The notes: generated by a model not told the origin, from the letters alone. Counted from the stretch's first letter, positions 33,007 through 43,354 are shown. The stretch is 64,000 bases of DNA from Marinirhabdus sp050859505 (GCF_050859505.1 NZ_CP193934.1:2542001-2606000); one strand, 5' to 3'. Translations and numbers: made by a program.

Positions 33007-33492
33007 ATGCTAGCAGATTTTTCAACCTTACCAAATAATTCCCGTGTTTGGGTGTATCAAAGTAATCGCAAATTTTCGGATGAAGAGGTTGCCGTGATTT
33101 CAGAAAAAGCTATTGAATTTTTAACCCAATGGACTGCTCATGGAAGTACCTTGGAAGCAGGTTTTGAGATAAAATATAACCGTTTTATTGTCTTCGGCCT
33201 CAATCAGGAAAATGCTTCGGCTTCTGGATGTAGTATAGATGCTTCGGTGCATTTTATTCAGCAATTACAACGTGAATTTGATGTAGACTTGTTGGATAAA
33301 ATGAATGTCACCTTCTACAATGGAGATTTTATTGCGCACAAGTCACTCGCAGATTTTAAGAAAATGGCAAAGGCGAAGTCGGTATCTCCAAACACAGTGG
33401 TTTTCAACAACTTGGTGAACACCAAAGAAGAATATTTAGAAAATTGGGAAGTTCCTGCAAAAGAAAGTTGGCACAACAGATTTCTAGCATAG
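33007..33492 (+). CDS. Conserved flavobacterial protein (often mislabelled ABC transporter ATPase)
   Basis: A cytosolic protein of about 161 residues conserved in Bacteroidota. Databases often call it 'ABC transporter ATPase', but no Walker A, signature motif or other ATPase feature is present. Visible motifs are VWVYQSNRKF, FLTQWTAHGSTLEAGFEI and ENASASGCSIDASV. ATG 33007 was chosen; TTG 33001 is possible. Function is unknown. It has its own promoter and is followed by the GH3 gene. Confidence 0.82.
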   Translation: MLADFSTLPNNSRVWVYQSNRKFSDEEVAVISEKAIEFLTQWTAHGSTLEAGFEIKYNRFIVFGLNQENASASGCSIDASVHFIQQLQREFDVDLLDKMNVTFYNGDFIAHKSLADFKKMAKAKSVSPNTVVFNNLVNTKEEYLENWEVPAKESWHNRFLA

Positions 33493-33512
33493 TTTTTGTA
33501 TTTTTAAATGCT

Positions 33513-36464
33513 ATGAAAAAACACCTTTTAACCTCACTTTTAGTACTATTATTTTTTTCAGCGAATGCGCAACAAATCAACCCTTTGATTGTCAAGGAAG
33601 ACTTTGAGAATCAAAAAAAATGGGTTGACAGTATCTATTCTAATTTGTCCCTTCAGGAAAAAGTGGGGCAACTTTTTATGGTAGATGTGTTTTCCAGTGA
33701 TCCAATAGCTAAAACCGATAAAATTAAAAAGCTCATCGAAGAGCAATATATTGGTGGAGTTATCTTTTCAAAAGGAGGCCCAAAAAGACAGGCAAAACTA
33801 AATAATGAATTTCAAGCAGCATCCAAAATTCCACTTATGGTAGCGATGGACGCAGAATGGGGGCTCGCTATGCGCCTGGATTCCACCTTTGCGTACCCAT
33901 GGAATATGACCTTGGGCGCTATTGAAGATAATAAGATTGTAGAAAAAGTTGGAAAACGTATTGGTGAACACAGTAAACGTCTTGGAGTTCATATAAATTT
34001 CGCTCCGGTTGTAGATATCAATACCAATCCGAAAAATCCAATTATTGGAAATCGTTCTTTTGGAGAAGACAAAGAAAATGTAACTCAAAAGTCACTTGCC
34101 TTTATGAAAGGTATGCAAAGTGCCGGAATCATTGCAAATGCGAAACATTTCCCAGGTCACGGCGACACCGATACCGATAGCCACAAAACATTGCCTACCA
34201 TTCATTTTTCGAAAGAACGAATCGATAGTGTAGAGTTATATCCTTACAAACGCCTTATTCATGAAGGGCTTAGTAGTGTCATGGTAGCCCACCTTAATGT
34301 TCCTTCGTTAGAAACCCAATTGGATTTTCCTTCATCGCTCTCCAAAACTATTGTTACCGATATGCTGAAAGGAGAACTGGGTTTTAACGGCCTAATCTTT
34401 ACAGATGCTTTAAACATGAAGGGAGCCGCCAATTTTAAAGAACCTGGCGAGATAGATTTGGCTGCTTTTTTGGCTGGAAACGATGTGTTGCTTATTTCTG
34501 AAGACATACCAAAGGCGCATCAATTATTGGTAAATGCTTTTAGAGAAGGCGTTATTACCGAAGAGCGTTTAGCGCATTCTGTAAAAAAGATTTTATATGC
34601 TAAATACAAAGTTGGGCTACATACATACCAACCCGTATCCACAAGGTATTTAATAGAAGAACTTAACACTGTTTGGGACGATGCTTTGTACGAAGAAGCT
34701 ATGGAAAATGCGTTGACTGTCTTAAAAAACGACCGAGCTATTTTGCCTATTAAAGACCTTCAGAAAAAGAAAATTGCTTATATAAATTTTGGAGACGATT
34801 CTGGAACAGCATTTTTAAATCAGTTACGCGCGTATGCAAATGTGGATTGGGTAAAAGAATCTAGTCTAGATGATTATGTCAAGGAATTGAAGAATTATAA
34901 TTATGTCATCATCGGTTTTCACCGCTCCAATGAGAATCCTTGGAAAAGCTATGAGTTTACTGAAAAGGAACTGGTTTGGCTCTACGAAATTGCGAGGACT
35001 AACACGGTGATTTTGGATGTATTTACAAGACCCTACGCATTGTTAGATTTAAAAACAGCTACCAATTTTGAAGGTATTATTATGTCCTATCAAAATAGTG
35101 ATGTGGCTCAGGAACTTTCGGCTCAACTTATTTTTGGAGCTAGAGGAGCAAATGGAAAGCTACCTGTAAGTCTGGGAGAAGACTTTCCGGTAAATACCCA
35201 TTACGAAACAAAGCCATTACGACGTTTGCAATACGGTACCCCAGAAAGTGTTGGAGTAAACAGTTACAAACTTAAAAAAATAGATTCTCTGGCCAATATA
35301 GGTTTGTGGGGTAATATGTATCCCGGGGCTCAGATTTTGGTAGCTCGTAAAGGAAAAGTAATCTATAACAAAACCTTTGGAAACCATACACAGGAAAAAA
35401 AGATTAGTGTAAAACCAGACGATATCTATGATGTGGCATCGCTCACCAAGATTTTGGCTACACTGCCTATGGTCATGGAATTAGTAGATCGTGGTGAACT
35501 TACTCTGGATACAAAACTTTCTGAAATGTTACCAGAGTACAAAAATTCGAATAAAGCAAACATTACGTTACAAGAAATTCTAACACACACAGCAAGACTC
35601 AAAGCGTGGATTCCTTTTTATATACATACACTGGATTCTGTTACGAAACAACCTTCAAAGGAGTATTATAAAAAGAATCCTAATGAAACTTTTAACCTTA
35701 AAGTTGCCGAAGGGTTATATATGCGACGTGATTATAAGGACAGTATTTTTGAGATTATTAGGAAAAGCGATTTACGGGATAGGAGCGGCTACAAATACAG
35801 TGATTTACCGTATTATATCCTTAAGAAATACTTGGAAAATTACTACGGGAAAGGGTTGGATGAACTCGTGCAGACTAATTTATATGAATCTTTAGGAGCT
35901 AATTATACCACGTATAATCCGCTATCTAAGTTCTCTAAAGCCAAGATTGTACCAACCGAGGATGATGCGTCTTTTAGAATGCAAAAGATTCACGGCTACG
36001 TACACGACCAGGGAGCAGCTATGATTGGCGGGGTAGGAGGTCACGCTGGAATATTTAGCAACTCCAACGATATTGCCAAAATTATGCAAATGTATCTTTG
36101 GAAAGGATTCTACGGCGGGAAACGCTATTTTAATCCGGAAACCTTAGATGTATTTAACACGTGTTTGTACTGTGATAAAGGAATTAGAAGAGGTATAGGT
36201 TTCGACAAACCGCAATTGGGTGAGTCTGGACCAACCTGTGGTTGTGTTTCTATGACCAGTTTTGGTCACAGTGGCTTTACAGGTACGTTTACATGGGCAG
36301 ATCCAGAACAGGAAGTTGTGTATGTATTTCTGTCTAATCGAACCTACCCATCTGCAGATAATAGAAAATTAATTGGAAGTAATTTGAGAAGTACTATTCA
36401 AGAAGTTATTTACGAAGCCATAGAGTATAGTACCAAATCAACCACTGAAACCGCATTTAAATGA
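33513..36464 (+). CDS. Glycoside hydrolase family 3 (NagZ-like) fused to beta-lactamase-type serine hydrolase
   Basis: A 983-residue exported protein with a signal peptide to about residue 19 (FFSANAQ). Residues about 30-370 form a GH3 beta-N-acetylglucosaminidase-like barrel with KHFPGHGDTDTDSH (211-224) and nucleophile Asp 298 (FTDALNM). A middle domain (about 400-560) is a GH3 C-terminal-type sandwich. Residues about 595-970 are a class C beta-lactamase/PBP-like serine hydrolase with SLTK (Ser 643, Lys 646), YSD as the second motif and GHSGFTG as the third. The combination suggests periplasmic trimming of peptidoglycan sugars and peptides. ATG 33513 gives the signal peptide. It overlaps bshA by four bases. 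Confidence 0.9.
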   Translation: MKKHLLTSLLVLLFFSANAQQINPLIVKEDFENQKKWVDSIYSNLSLQEKVGQLFMVDVFSSDPIAKTDKIKKLIEEQYIGGVIFSKGGPKRQAKLNNEFQAASKIPLMVAMDAEWGLAMRLDSTFAYPWNMTLGAIEDNKIVEKVGKRIGEHSKRLGVHINFAPVVDINTNPKNPIIGNRSFGEDKENVTQKSLAFMKGMQSAGIIANAKHFPGHGDTDTDSHKTLPTIHFSKERIDSVELYPYKRLIHEGLSSVMVAHLNVPSLETQLDFPSSLSKTIVTDMLKGELGFNGLIFTDALNMKGAANFKEPGEIDLAAFLAGNDVLLISEDIPKAHQLLVNAFREGVITEERLAHSVKKILYAKYKVGLHTYQPVSTRYLIEELNTVWDDALYEEAMENALTVLKNDRAILPIKDLQKKKIAYINFGDDSGTAFLNQLRAYANVDWVKESSLDDYVKELKNYNYVIIGFHRSNENPWKSYEFTEKELVWLYEIARTNTVILDVFTRPYALLDLKTATNFEGIIMSYQNSDVAQELSAQLIFGARGANGKLPVSLGEDFPVNTHYETKPLRRLQYGTPESVGVNSYKLKKIDSLANIGLWGNMYPGAQILVARKGKVIYNKTFGNHTQEKKISVKPDDIYDVASLTKILATLPMVMELVDRGELTLDTKLSEMLPEYKNSNKANITLQEILTHTARLKAWIPFYIHTLDSVTKQPSKEYYKKNPNETFNLKVAEGLYMRRDYKDSIFEIIRKSDLRDRSGYKYSDLPYYILKKYLENYYGKGLDELVQTNLYESLGANYTTYNPLSKFSKAKIVPTEDDASFRMQKIHGYVHDQGAAMIGGVGGHAGIFSNSNDIAKIMQMYLWKGFYGGKRYFNPETLDVFNTCLYCDKGIRRGIGFDKPQLGESGPTCGCVSMTSFGHSGFTGTFTWADPEQEVVYVFLSNRTYPSADNRKLIGSNLRSTIQEVIYEAIEYSTKSTTETAFK

Positions 36465-37591
36465 AAATAGCTATTGTTTGTTACCCAACCTTTGGAGGAA
36501 GTGGCGTAGTTGCTACAGAACTTGGATTGGCATTGGCCGAAAGAGGTCACGAAATTCATTTTATAACCTACAAACAACCCGTTAGGTTAGATTTGTTATC
36601 AAAACACATACACTTTCACGAAGTTTCGGTACCAGAATATCCTTTGTTTCACTATCAGCCATATGAGCTGGCATTATCCAGTAAATTGGTAGATATGGTG
36701 AAGTTGTATAAAATTGAAGTTTTACACGTTCATTATGCCATACCGCACGCCTATGCAGGATATATGGCGAAGAAAATGTTATTGGCCGAAGGAATTTCTA
36801 TTCCCATGGTAACTACGTTACACGGAACGGATATTACGCTTGTAGGAAATCATCCCTTTTACAAACCTGCTGTAACCTTTAGTATTAATAAGAGTGATGT
36901 GGTGACTTCGGTGTCACAGAGTTTGAAGGACGACACCAATAGACTTTTTGATATCACTACTGAAATAGACGTGGTTCCAAACTTTATTGATGTTGAAAAA
37001 TATACCAATCCGTTTACAGATTGCCAGCGGGACTTAATGGCCGAAAAAGACGAATATATTATTACGCATATTAGTAATTTAAGACCGGTGAAAAGGATTA
37101 TGGATGTGATAGAAATTTTTGATCGAATTCAGAAAGAAATACCCGCTATCTTAATTATGGTAGGTGAAGGTCCTGAAAAAGAAGCGGGTGAAGCACTATG
37201 CCGAAAAAAGGGAATTCAGGATAAGGTTAGATTTCTGGGAAATAGTAGCGAGATAGATAAGATATTATGTTTTAGCGACTTGTTTTTATTGCCTTCAGAA
37301 AAAGAAAGCTTTGGATTGGCAGCTTTGGAGGCCATGGCAAGCGGCGTGCCCGTAATATCAAGTAATACAGGCGGATTGCCAGAAGTAAATGTAGATGGAG
37401 TAAGCGGATATCTAAGTGATGTTGGCGCGTTAGATGAAATGGCCACAAATGCAATTTCAATCTTAAAATCACCTGAAGAATTGTCAAAATTTAAACGCCA
37501 AGCAAAGGAAGCAGCCAGAAAGTTTGATACCAAAAACATTGTCCCAATGTATGAAGATGTGTATGCAAAAGCCGTAGCCTATGTTTCGTAA
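36461..37591 (+). CDS. bshA: N-acetyl-alpha-D-glucosaminyl L-malate synthase BshA
   Basis: GT4-family glycosyltransferase for the first step of bacillithiol synthesis, joining UDP-GlcNAc and L-malate. It begins MKIAIVCYPTFGGSGVVATELG, with VTTLHGTDITLVG (about 120), SNLRPVKR and the donor-site PSEKESFGLAALEAMASGVPV. At 376 residues it has family length. Its ATG overlaps the GH3 gene stop. The organism therefore probably uses bacillithiol rather than glutathione, which matters for reading the GshB-like gene at 47036. Confidence 0.94.
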   Translation: MKIAIVCYPTFGGSGVVATELGLALAERGHEIHFITYKQPVRLDLLSKHIHFHEVSVPEYPLFHYQPYELALSSKLVDMVKLYKIEVLHVHYAIPHAYAGYMAKKMLLAEGISIPMVTTLHGTDITLVGNHPFYKPAVTFSINKSDVVTSVSQSLKDDTNRLFDITTEIDVVPNFIDVEKYTNPFTDCQRDLMAEKDEYIITHISNLRPVKRIMDVIEIFDRIQKEIPAILIMVGEGPEKEAGEALCRKKGIQDKVRFLGNSSEIDKILCFSDLFLLPSEKESFGLAALEAMASGVPVISSNTGGLPEVNVDGVSGYLSDVGALDEMATNAISILKSPEELSKFKRQAKEAARKFDTKNIVPMYEDVYAKAVAYVS

Positions 37592-38072
37592 TGTTTTTTT
37601 AATAATAGTATTTATGCCTTTGTTTATTTTTACAAACTGTAAGAATACCCCTATGGATTCATCACCAAAACAAGTGGAAAATGCTATGCAAAAATCTCTG
37701 GATTTTACAACCTTGCTAAGTGATGCTCATAGTAATTTTACTGAAAGCACAGAACAGTTGGTTACGTCTCAAGAAGCCTTAAACTCAATATTTGCGAAAG
37801 TAAACAGTACTAGAAAACCAGGGATTCCAATTCCTGAAGTAGATTTTAAGCAACATGAAGTATTTTTTTATGCCCCAGGGGAAGTAAGCCATGGCGTTGA
37901 AGGACTACAAGTAGCTTCAGTAATAAAAGAGAAGAATGTGATTGCAGTAACATTGGTCGCTGGTAAATCGCAAGGTAAATATGCAACTACTGTTATGTCG
38001 CAACCGTGTGTGATGATTACCTATAAAAAGCAAGGATTGCCAGTAGTGGTAAAGTCTGCTGCTCAAGAATAA
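37581..38072 (+). CDS. Lipoprotein of unknown function, PrcB-like
   Basis: A 163-residue lipoprotein; lipobox FIFTNC (Cys about residue 20). It overlaps the end of bshA by 11 bases. The C-terminal half (VDFKQHEVFFYAPGEVSHGVEGLQVASVIKE) looks like a PrcB C-terminal-type beta domain, but the match is weak. Function is unknown. Confidence 0.78.
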   Translation: MFRNVFLIIVFMPLFIFTNCKNTPMDSSPKQVENAMQKSLDFTTLLSDAHSNFTESTEQLVTSQEALNSIFAKVNSTRKPGIPIPEVDFKQHEVFFYAPGEVSHGVEGLQVASVIKEKNVIAVTLVAGKSQGKYATTVMSQPCVMITYKKQGLPVVVKSAAQE

Positions 38073-38163
38073 AGTACATCAGTTTATTTACTGCCTTTAC
38101 TCATCATTACTTCAAAGGGCACTATTTGTAGAAACCGTGTTCCAGAATTTCCCACTTGCAACT

Positions 38164-39618
38164 TCAGAAATTCTTTTTCAAAAACTCCATGGCATTTTTA
38201 TGAAGCACTCGCTCCACGATGGTCTCTGCACTAATTTTATTGAACTCTTTTAAACGGCTTCGATTTTCTTGTAGATAATCATTGGCGTGCTGTAGCATTT
38301 CTTCGCCCAGGTCTTTAATGTTTTCGGCGGTCCATAACCCTTTTATTGGATTTACAATTCCGTCAAAATCGCTACCAATGGTTTGAATTCCCCAGCAAAA
38401 TAAGCCTTCATTATTTAATACTTCAGCAATGTGTTCTACCTGTCTCCATACTAATAACGATTTTTTCTGAAGCTGTTTTCGTTTGTTAGGAAAATAGATT
38501 TTAGAGGCATTAATTGCTTTTTTACTACCAATACGGCGCTCATCTAGCTGTATTCCAAACATACCATTACTATTGGCAATACGTATAAGTTCGTCATCGT
38601 AAAAATTAATATCAATGTTATTGAAATAGTGCGCTTGTTCTGGATAATCTGTCACATCCCATTGTACGATGGACCGTTGCCCGTTTACCGCCCCGTGACT
38701 GGCAATAACAGGTACATTTTCTCCTTTAAATTTGGTGTCCAGTAAATTGTAATAGGCTTTCCTGGACATAGTACTCATATGTTTTATGTCTATGGGGATT
38801 CTGTGTCCATTTGTATCGTACAGCAAGCGCTCCAGAACTTCCACTCCTAATTCAGTAATCCCAGTGTTTAACCCCCTTTTTTGGTTATCTTTTAAAGCCC
38901 CTATACTAATGCTGCTTGCGTGACCACATAGCTCATTGTAAAAATGGTGTGCCAAGGTTATAAAGATGGGTTTATGTTCCCAATCCTTTACTTTCATTAA
39001 ATTTTCTAGCACTTCAATGGGGTCTGCAGTGTCTTTGTTTATGTCTAAACCCGTATTAAAAGAGTGTCCTCCCTCTATAGAGAGTACAATACTTATAATC
39101 TTTTTATTATTGGTATCGCTTTTTTGGTTTTCTTCAATTTCAGTAAAACTCTTTACCAGCCTATAGGTATAAAAAACGCCCTCTATTTTATGTACCTGAT
39201 TATTTAATTGTTTATAAAAATCATATTCACTTTCTAAGTCCTCATAATAATCTTGATGGTTCATTACGGCATCTATTCGGCTTTGACTTATACTGGCGGC
39301 TAGGTTTACCAAAATATCGGTTAATCCTTTCCATCCCAATATCCGCTTGCTCAAAAAATGTTTTTCAAAAGGATAAAGGCTTACAATTACAACCTTGGCG
39401 CCAGATCTTGCTAATGCGCTCATATCGGTTTGTGTGAATTTAGTAAGAGTCACTATCCTGTTCACAAATTTTTCAAACACATTGGGTGGGCTATAGTGCC
39501 AAATGGAATTCTTTCTTTCAGCATCTATGGTATTTTGTTGGCTAGGGTGGTATTTAAAACTCTTGCTGTATGGTTTTAGTGAGGGATGACAATGAATATC
39601 TACATAATGAGTTTTCAT
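38164..39618 (-). CDS. M19-family (renal dipeptidase-like) metallopeptidase
   Basis: A 484-residue protein with the M19 metal and active-site series: DIHCHPS near the N-terminus, SIEGGHSF, LAHHFYNELCG, IDIKHMS, IASHGAV and IGSDFDG. It is longer than typical M19 enzymes (about 330-400) because of an N-terminal insert and a basic insert (NKRKQLQKKSL). No signal peptide is visible, so it appears cytosolic, unlike many M19 enzymes. ATG 39618 is preferred over TTG 39627. Dipeptides are the likely substrate; the specificity is unknown. Confidence 0.85.
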   Translation of the reverse strand: MKTHYVDIHCHPSLKPYSKSFKYHPSQQNTIDAERKNSIWHYSPPNVFEKFVNRIVTLTKFTQTDMSALARSGAKVVIVSLYPFEKHFLSKRILGWKGLTDILVNLAASISQSRIDAVMNHQDYYEDLESEYDFYKQLNNQVHKIEGVFYTYRLVKSFTEIEENQKSDTNNKKIISIVLSIEGGHSFNTGLDINKDTADPIEVLENLMKVKDWEHKPIFITLAHHFYNELCGHASSISIGALKDNQKRGLNTGITELGVEVLERLLYDTNGHRIPIDIKHMSTMSRKAYYNLLDTKFKGENVPVIASHGAVNGQRSIVQWDVTDYPEQAHYFNNIDINFYDDELIRIANSNGMFGIQLDERRIGSKKAINASKIYFPNKRKQLQKKSLLVWRQVEHIAEVLNNEGLFCWGIQTIGSDFDGIVNPIKGLWTAENIKDLGEEMLQHANDYLQENRSRLKEFNKISAETIVERVLHKNAMEFLKKNF

Positions 39619-39710
39619 AAATGGCAATTAGTTGTAATTTATAAAAATGCGATAATTTGTTCATTTAAGGAACAGGAAAAACCCTATTTTCTTTAGTGGT
39701 TTACCGCAAA

Positions 39711-39735
39711 AAAAACGCCCATAAAGGGCGTTTTT
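39711..39735 (-). terminator. Terminator of the outer-membrane protein gene
   Basis: AAAAACGCCC, loop ATAAA, GGGCGTTTTT, 24 bp past the stop at 39760. On the minus strand it ends in a run of T. Confidence 0.88.
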
Positions 39736-39759
39736 AAATCTATTTTATGGATCTCAGCT

Positions 39760-40248
39760 TTAAAACTGATACCTAACACCTAGTGCTATATCAAAATCAA
39801 CATCGTCATTTACATCTCCAAAACCAAATTCTGGTCTAAAATCAAGGGATAAGAGAAGTGGAAAATCAAAATCGTATTCTATCCCAATATCACCAGCTGC
39901 ATATACATACGTTTCAGTATCGTCGTTGCCAGGAAAATTATCTTTCTTATCAAAATCTACTTGAGCAACACCACCACCAGCACCTACATACCAATTAAAA
40001 CCACCGTCAATGTTCCATACCCATTGGTATAATCCCGTTAATCTATAGGCATTGAAATTTTTATTGCTACGCCATCCTAAGTCAAATTCTAGACGGTGTT
40101 TGGAGTCCAGATAGCGTTGGTAACTTACTTCGGTACCAAAACCATCGCTGTCTCCCAATCTAAGTCCGATTGCGTTTTTTTCTTCTTGTGCATTTGCATG
40201 TAAGCCAAAGCCGAAAACAACCAAAGCCATAATCATTAATTTTTTCAT
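39760..40248 (-). CDS. Small outer-membrane beta-barrel protein
   Basis: A 162-residue protein with a signal peptide to about residue 20 (FGLHANAQ). About eight amphipathic strands follow (LEFDLGWRSN, YRLTGLYQWVW, GFNWYVGAGGGVAQ, YVYAAGDIGIEYDF, LLSLDFRPEFGFG, FDIALGVRYQF), ending in Phe, the classical barrel end. It is of the OmpX/OmpA-barrel type; function is unknown. It forms a single-gene unit with its own terminator. Confidence 0.87.
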   Translation of the reverse strand: MKKLMIMALVVFGFGLHANAQEEKNAIGLRLGDSDGFGTEVSYQRYLDSKHRLEFDLGWRSNKNFNAYRLTGLYQWVWNIDGGFNWYVGAGGGVAQVDFDKKDNFPGNDDTETYVYAAGDIGIEYDFDFPLLLSLDFRPEFGFGDVNDDVDFDIALGVRYQF

Positions 40249-40383
40249 ATTGTATAGTGTTAGGGTTATTAATTTTTACAAACCTAGGTTATTTGTACGC
40301 TAGTATGAGTTAATGAAATGTTAGACTTTTATTTGATGAAGTATTGCTTTGCGTGTTCTAACCCATTACTTTTACAATACTCC

Positions 40384-43290
40384 ATGAAAGACAAACTACT
40401 TCAGTTACAAAATTCTTTATCTGGTGAACTTCATTTTGATGTGCTTCACAAAACTATCTATGCTACAGATGCTTCGGTATACCGCAAAGTGCCCTTGGCT
40501 GTTGCGTTTCCTAAAACTGAAGCCGATATAAAACAACTTATTCAATTTGCACAGGAAAATAATACGTCTATCATTCCCCGTACCGCTGGCACATCACTCG
40601 CTGGGCAATGTGTAGGTGATGGTCTAGTGGTAGATGTTTCTAAACATTTTACACGTATTTTGAGTGTCGATGAACACGCTAAGACAGTGACTGTGCAGCC
40701 TGGCGTTATTAGAGATGAGTTGAACAGTTATTTAGAATCTTACGGCCTCTTTTTCGGTCCCAATACCTCTACCAGCAATCGTTGTATGATAGGAGGAATG
40801 GTAGGGAATAATAGCAGTGGAACCACCTCTATTAAGTATGGAGTGACGCGTGATAAAGTTGTTATGTTGAAAACAATTCTCGCCGATGGAAAAGAGGCTG
40901 TGTTTTCTGAACTCTCTAAAGCTGAATTTATTGCAAAAACTAAAGAAAGCACCTTAGAAGGCGTGATTTACACTATGTTGTATACTGAATTATCCTCAGA
41001 AGCAACCCGTGCCGAAATAATCAAAGAATTCCCAAAACCTGAAATTCATCGCCGAAACACTGGCTATGCAGTTGATGCGCTACTAGAAAATGAAGTATTC
41101 TCCACTTCCGAAGAAAAAATAAACCTTTGTAACCTACTCTGCGGAAGTGAAGGCACACTAGCGTTCACAACCGAAATTACACTTCAACTAGACCATCTTC
41201 CACCTACTGAAACCGCATTAATAGCCGCCCAATACGAAACGCTTGAAAACTGCTTAAACGACATCAACAACGTCATGCAACACAGTGTGTACACCTGTGA
41301 AATGATAGATGATGTAATTTTGGACTGTACCAAAAAGAATAAAAAATACGAGCCCTATCGCTTTTTTGTGGAAGGTGTGCCCAAAGCATTGTTGCTTTTG
41401 GAACTGAATGCGGGTTCACAAAACGAACTTAACACACAAATAGAAGCACTGTTAGCGACCTTAAGCGAATCGGGCTTAAGTTATGCGCAACCAGTACTAA
41501 AAGGCGCGGAAATCACCATGGCAATGGAATTGCGTAAAGCAGGTCTCGGATTGTTGGGCAATATGGTGGGCGATAAAAAAGCGGTGGCGTGTATTGAGGA
41601 TACGGCGGTGGCGCTTCCAGATTTGCCAGCTTTCATCAAAGAGTTTACTCAAATAATGAAGGGGTATAATCAGGACGCTGTCTATTATGCCCACGCAGGA
41701 GCTGGAGAATTGCATTTGCGACCTATTTTAAATCTGAAAACAGACGAGGGAAAATCCTTATTCCGAAAGATAACGACAGATGTAGCAAAACTTACCAAAA
41801 AATATAAAGGCTCTTTCTCGGGCGAACACGGCGATGGGATTGTCCGTGCCGAATTTTTGCAATTACAGATTGGTGAAGCCAATTTCGCGCTCTTACAACG
41901 AATTAAAAACACCTTTGACGCTAATAATATCTTCAATCCTGGCAAGATTACCGATGCCTGGCCTATGGACGAAAGCCTCCGAACCGATTTCCCGACGGAA
42001 GAAATCCCAACGCAATTCAACTTTGGAGATTCACAAGGTATTCTTCGTTTGGCTGAAAAATGTAATGGTAGTGGCGATTGCCGGAAAACGGAACAAGCAG
42101 CAGGTGCCATGTGTCCTAGCTATCACGCTACAAAAAATGAAAAGGATACCACCAGAGCCCGAGCCAATATGCTTCGGGAGGTGTTGACTCATAACGATGC
42201 AGCTAATAAATTCGACTCACAAGAATTAAAGGAAGTGTTCGATTTGTGCATTGGTTGTAAGGCTTGCGCCACAGAATGCCCAAGTAATGTGGATATGGCA
42301 ACCGCAAAAGCAGAGTTTTTGTATCAATACAGAAAGGCAAACGGAGCTTCTACTGCCGAAAAGCTGGTAGGAAAAAGTACCTATTTCAATAAACAAGCGG
42401 CAAAATATCCTACCATTACAAACTTCTTATTTAAAAATTCAATTACTGCCGGAATTATAAAAGCACAAGGCAATATTGCTGAAAAACGCACCCTTCCAAA
42501 GGTGTCAAGTATACGTTTTAGTAACTATATTCAAAATACTCAAAAACAGAATATTACAAAAAATAAAGTTATATTATTTGTAGATGAATTCAGCAATTAT
42601 TTAGAAGCTGAAATCGCTATAGATGCCTATGAATTATTAAATGCTTTAGGGTATCAAATTGATGTTGTTCACCATCTAGACAGTGCCAGAGCGATGCTCT
42701 CCAAAGGATTTCTGGACGAAGCGAAAATAGAGGCCGAAAAAAACGTAGCCTATCTTGCGCCTAAAGTCTCGAGAGAGGTGCCTTTGTTGGGGATTGAACC
42801 TTCGGCAATATTAGGGTTTCGGGATGAATACCTTCGGTTGGTGGACGATTTGCAAGGCGCGCGGCATATTTCAGAAAATACGTTCTTGATAGAAGAATTT
42901 TTAGCTTCAGAAATAGAACGAGGCCATATTTCCGCAGCTCAATTTACTTCCGAAGAAAAACAGATAAAAATCCACGTGCATTGCCATCAGAAGGCACTCA
43001 GTAACCAAAAAGTAACGTTCGATATGTTGAATCTTCCTTTAAACTACAAACCTACCATCATTACTTCGGGCTGTTGTGGGATGGCAGGGAGTTTCGGTTA
43101 CGAAAAGGAACATTACGACGTGAGTATGAAAATAGGGGAGCTACGGTTGTTTCCTTCTGTTAGAAAAGCTTCAGAAGATGTTCTAATTGCTGCCAATGGC
43201 ACCAGTTGCAGGCATCAAATAAAAGATGGGACAGCTCGAGAAGCCTTACATCCTGTAACTATTCTGAGACGCGCTCTTAAAGCTATGTAG
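40384..43290 (+). CDS. FAD and Fe-S domain oxidoreductase, D-lactate dehydrogenase-like
   Basis: A 968-residue protein. The N-terminal PCMH-type FAD domain (about 20-260; IPRTAGTSLAGQCVGDGLVVD, GGMVGNNSSGTTSIKYG) precedes a C-terminal FAD-oxidase domain (to about 530; SGEHGDGIVRAEFL). Next come two GlpC-like iron-sulfur motifs (CNGSGDCRK ... MCPSY, with one Cys replaced by Ser, and CIGCKACATECP). CCG-type motifs lie at the end (HCHQKAL, SGCCGMAGSFG). It resembles fused quinone-dependent D-lactate or 2-hydroxyglutarate dehydrogenases. ATG 40384 was chosen because the conserved KDKLLQLQ start follows it. Confidence 0.88.
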   Translation: MKDKLLQLQNSLSGELHFDVLHKTIYATDASVYRKVPLAVAFPKTEADIKQLIQFAQENNTSIIPRTAGTSLAGQCVGDGLVVDVSKHFTRILSVDEHAKTVTVQPGVIRDELNSYLESYGLFFGPNTSTSNRCMIGGMVGNNSSGTTSIKYGVTRDKVVMLKTILADGKEAVFSELSKAEFIAKTKESTLEGVIYTMLYTELSSEATRAEIIKEFPKPEIHRRNTGYAVDALLENEVFSTSEEKINLCNLLCGSEGTLAFTTEITLQLDHLPPTETALIAAQYETLENCLNDINNVMQHSVYTCEMIDDVILDCTKKNKKYEPYRFFVEGVPKALLLLELNAGSQNELNTQIEALLATLSESGLSYAQPVLKGAEITMAMELRKAGLGLLGNMVGDKKAVACIEDTAVALPDLPAFIKEFTQIMKGYNQDAVYYAHAGAGELHLRPILNLKTDEGKSLFRKITTDVAKLTKKYKGSFSGEHGDGIVRAEFLQLQIGEANFALLQRIKNTFDANNIFNPGKITDAWPMDESLRTDFPTEEIPTQFNFGDSQGILRLAEKCNGSGDCRKTEQAAGAMCPSYHATKNEKDTTRARANMLREVLTHNDAANKFDSQELKEVFDLCIGCKACATECPSNVDMATAKAEFLYQYRKANGASTAEKLVGKSTYFNKQAAKYPTITNFLFKNSITAGIIKAQGNIAEKRTLPKVSSIRFSNYIQNTQKQNITKNKVILFVDEFSNYLEAEIAIDAYELLNALGYQIDVVHHLDSARAMLSKGFLDEAKIEAEKNVAYLAPKVSREVPLLGIEPSAILGFRDEYLRLVDDLQGARHISENTFLIEEFLASEIERGHISAAQFTSEEKQIKIHVHCHQKALSNQKVTFDMLNLPLNYKPTIITSGCCGMAGSFGYEKEHYDVSMKIGELRLFPSVRKASEDVLIAANGTSCRHQIKDGTAREALHPVTILRRALKAM

Positions 43291-43354
43291 CAGTGTTAAC
43301 AGCAATGTTAATAACGTAGACCCACGATTACTTTCACTATTGGTGCGAAACATT

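Noticed and set aside
33007..33492. ABC transporter ATPase
   Set aside because: The usual database label is not supported: Walker A, signature and Walker B motifs are absent.
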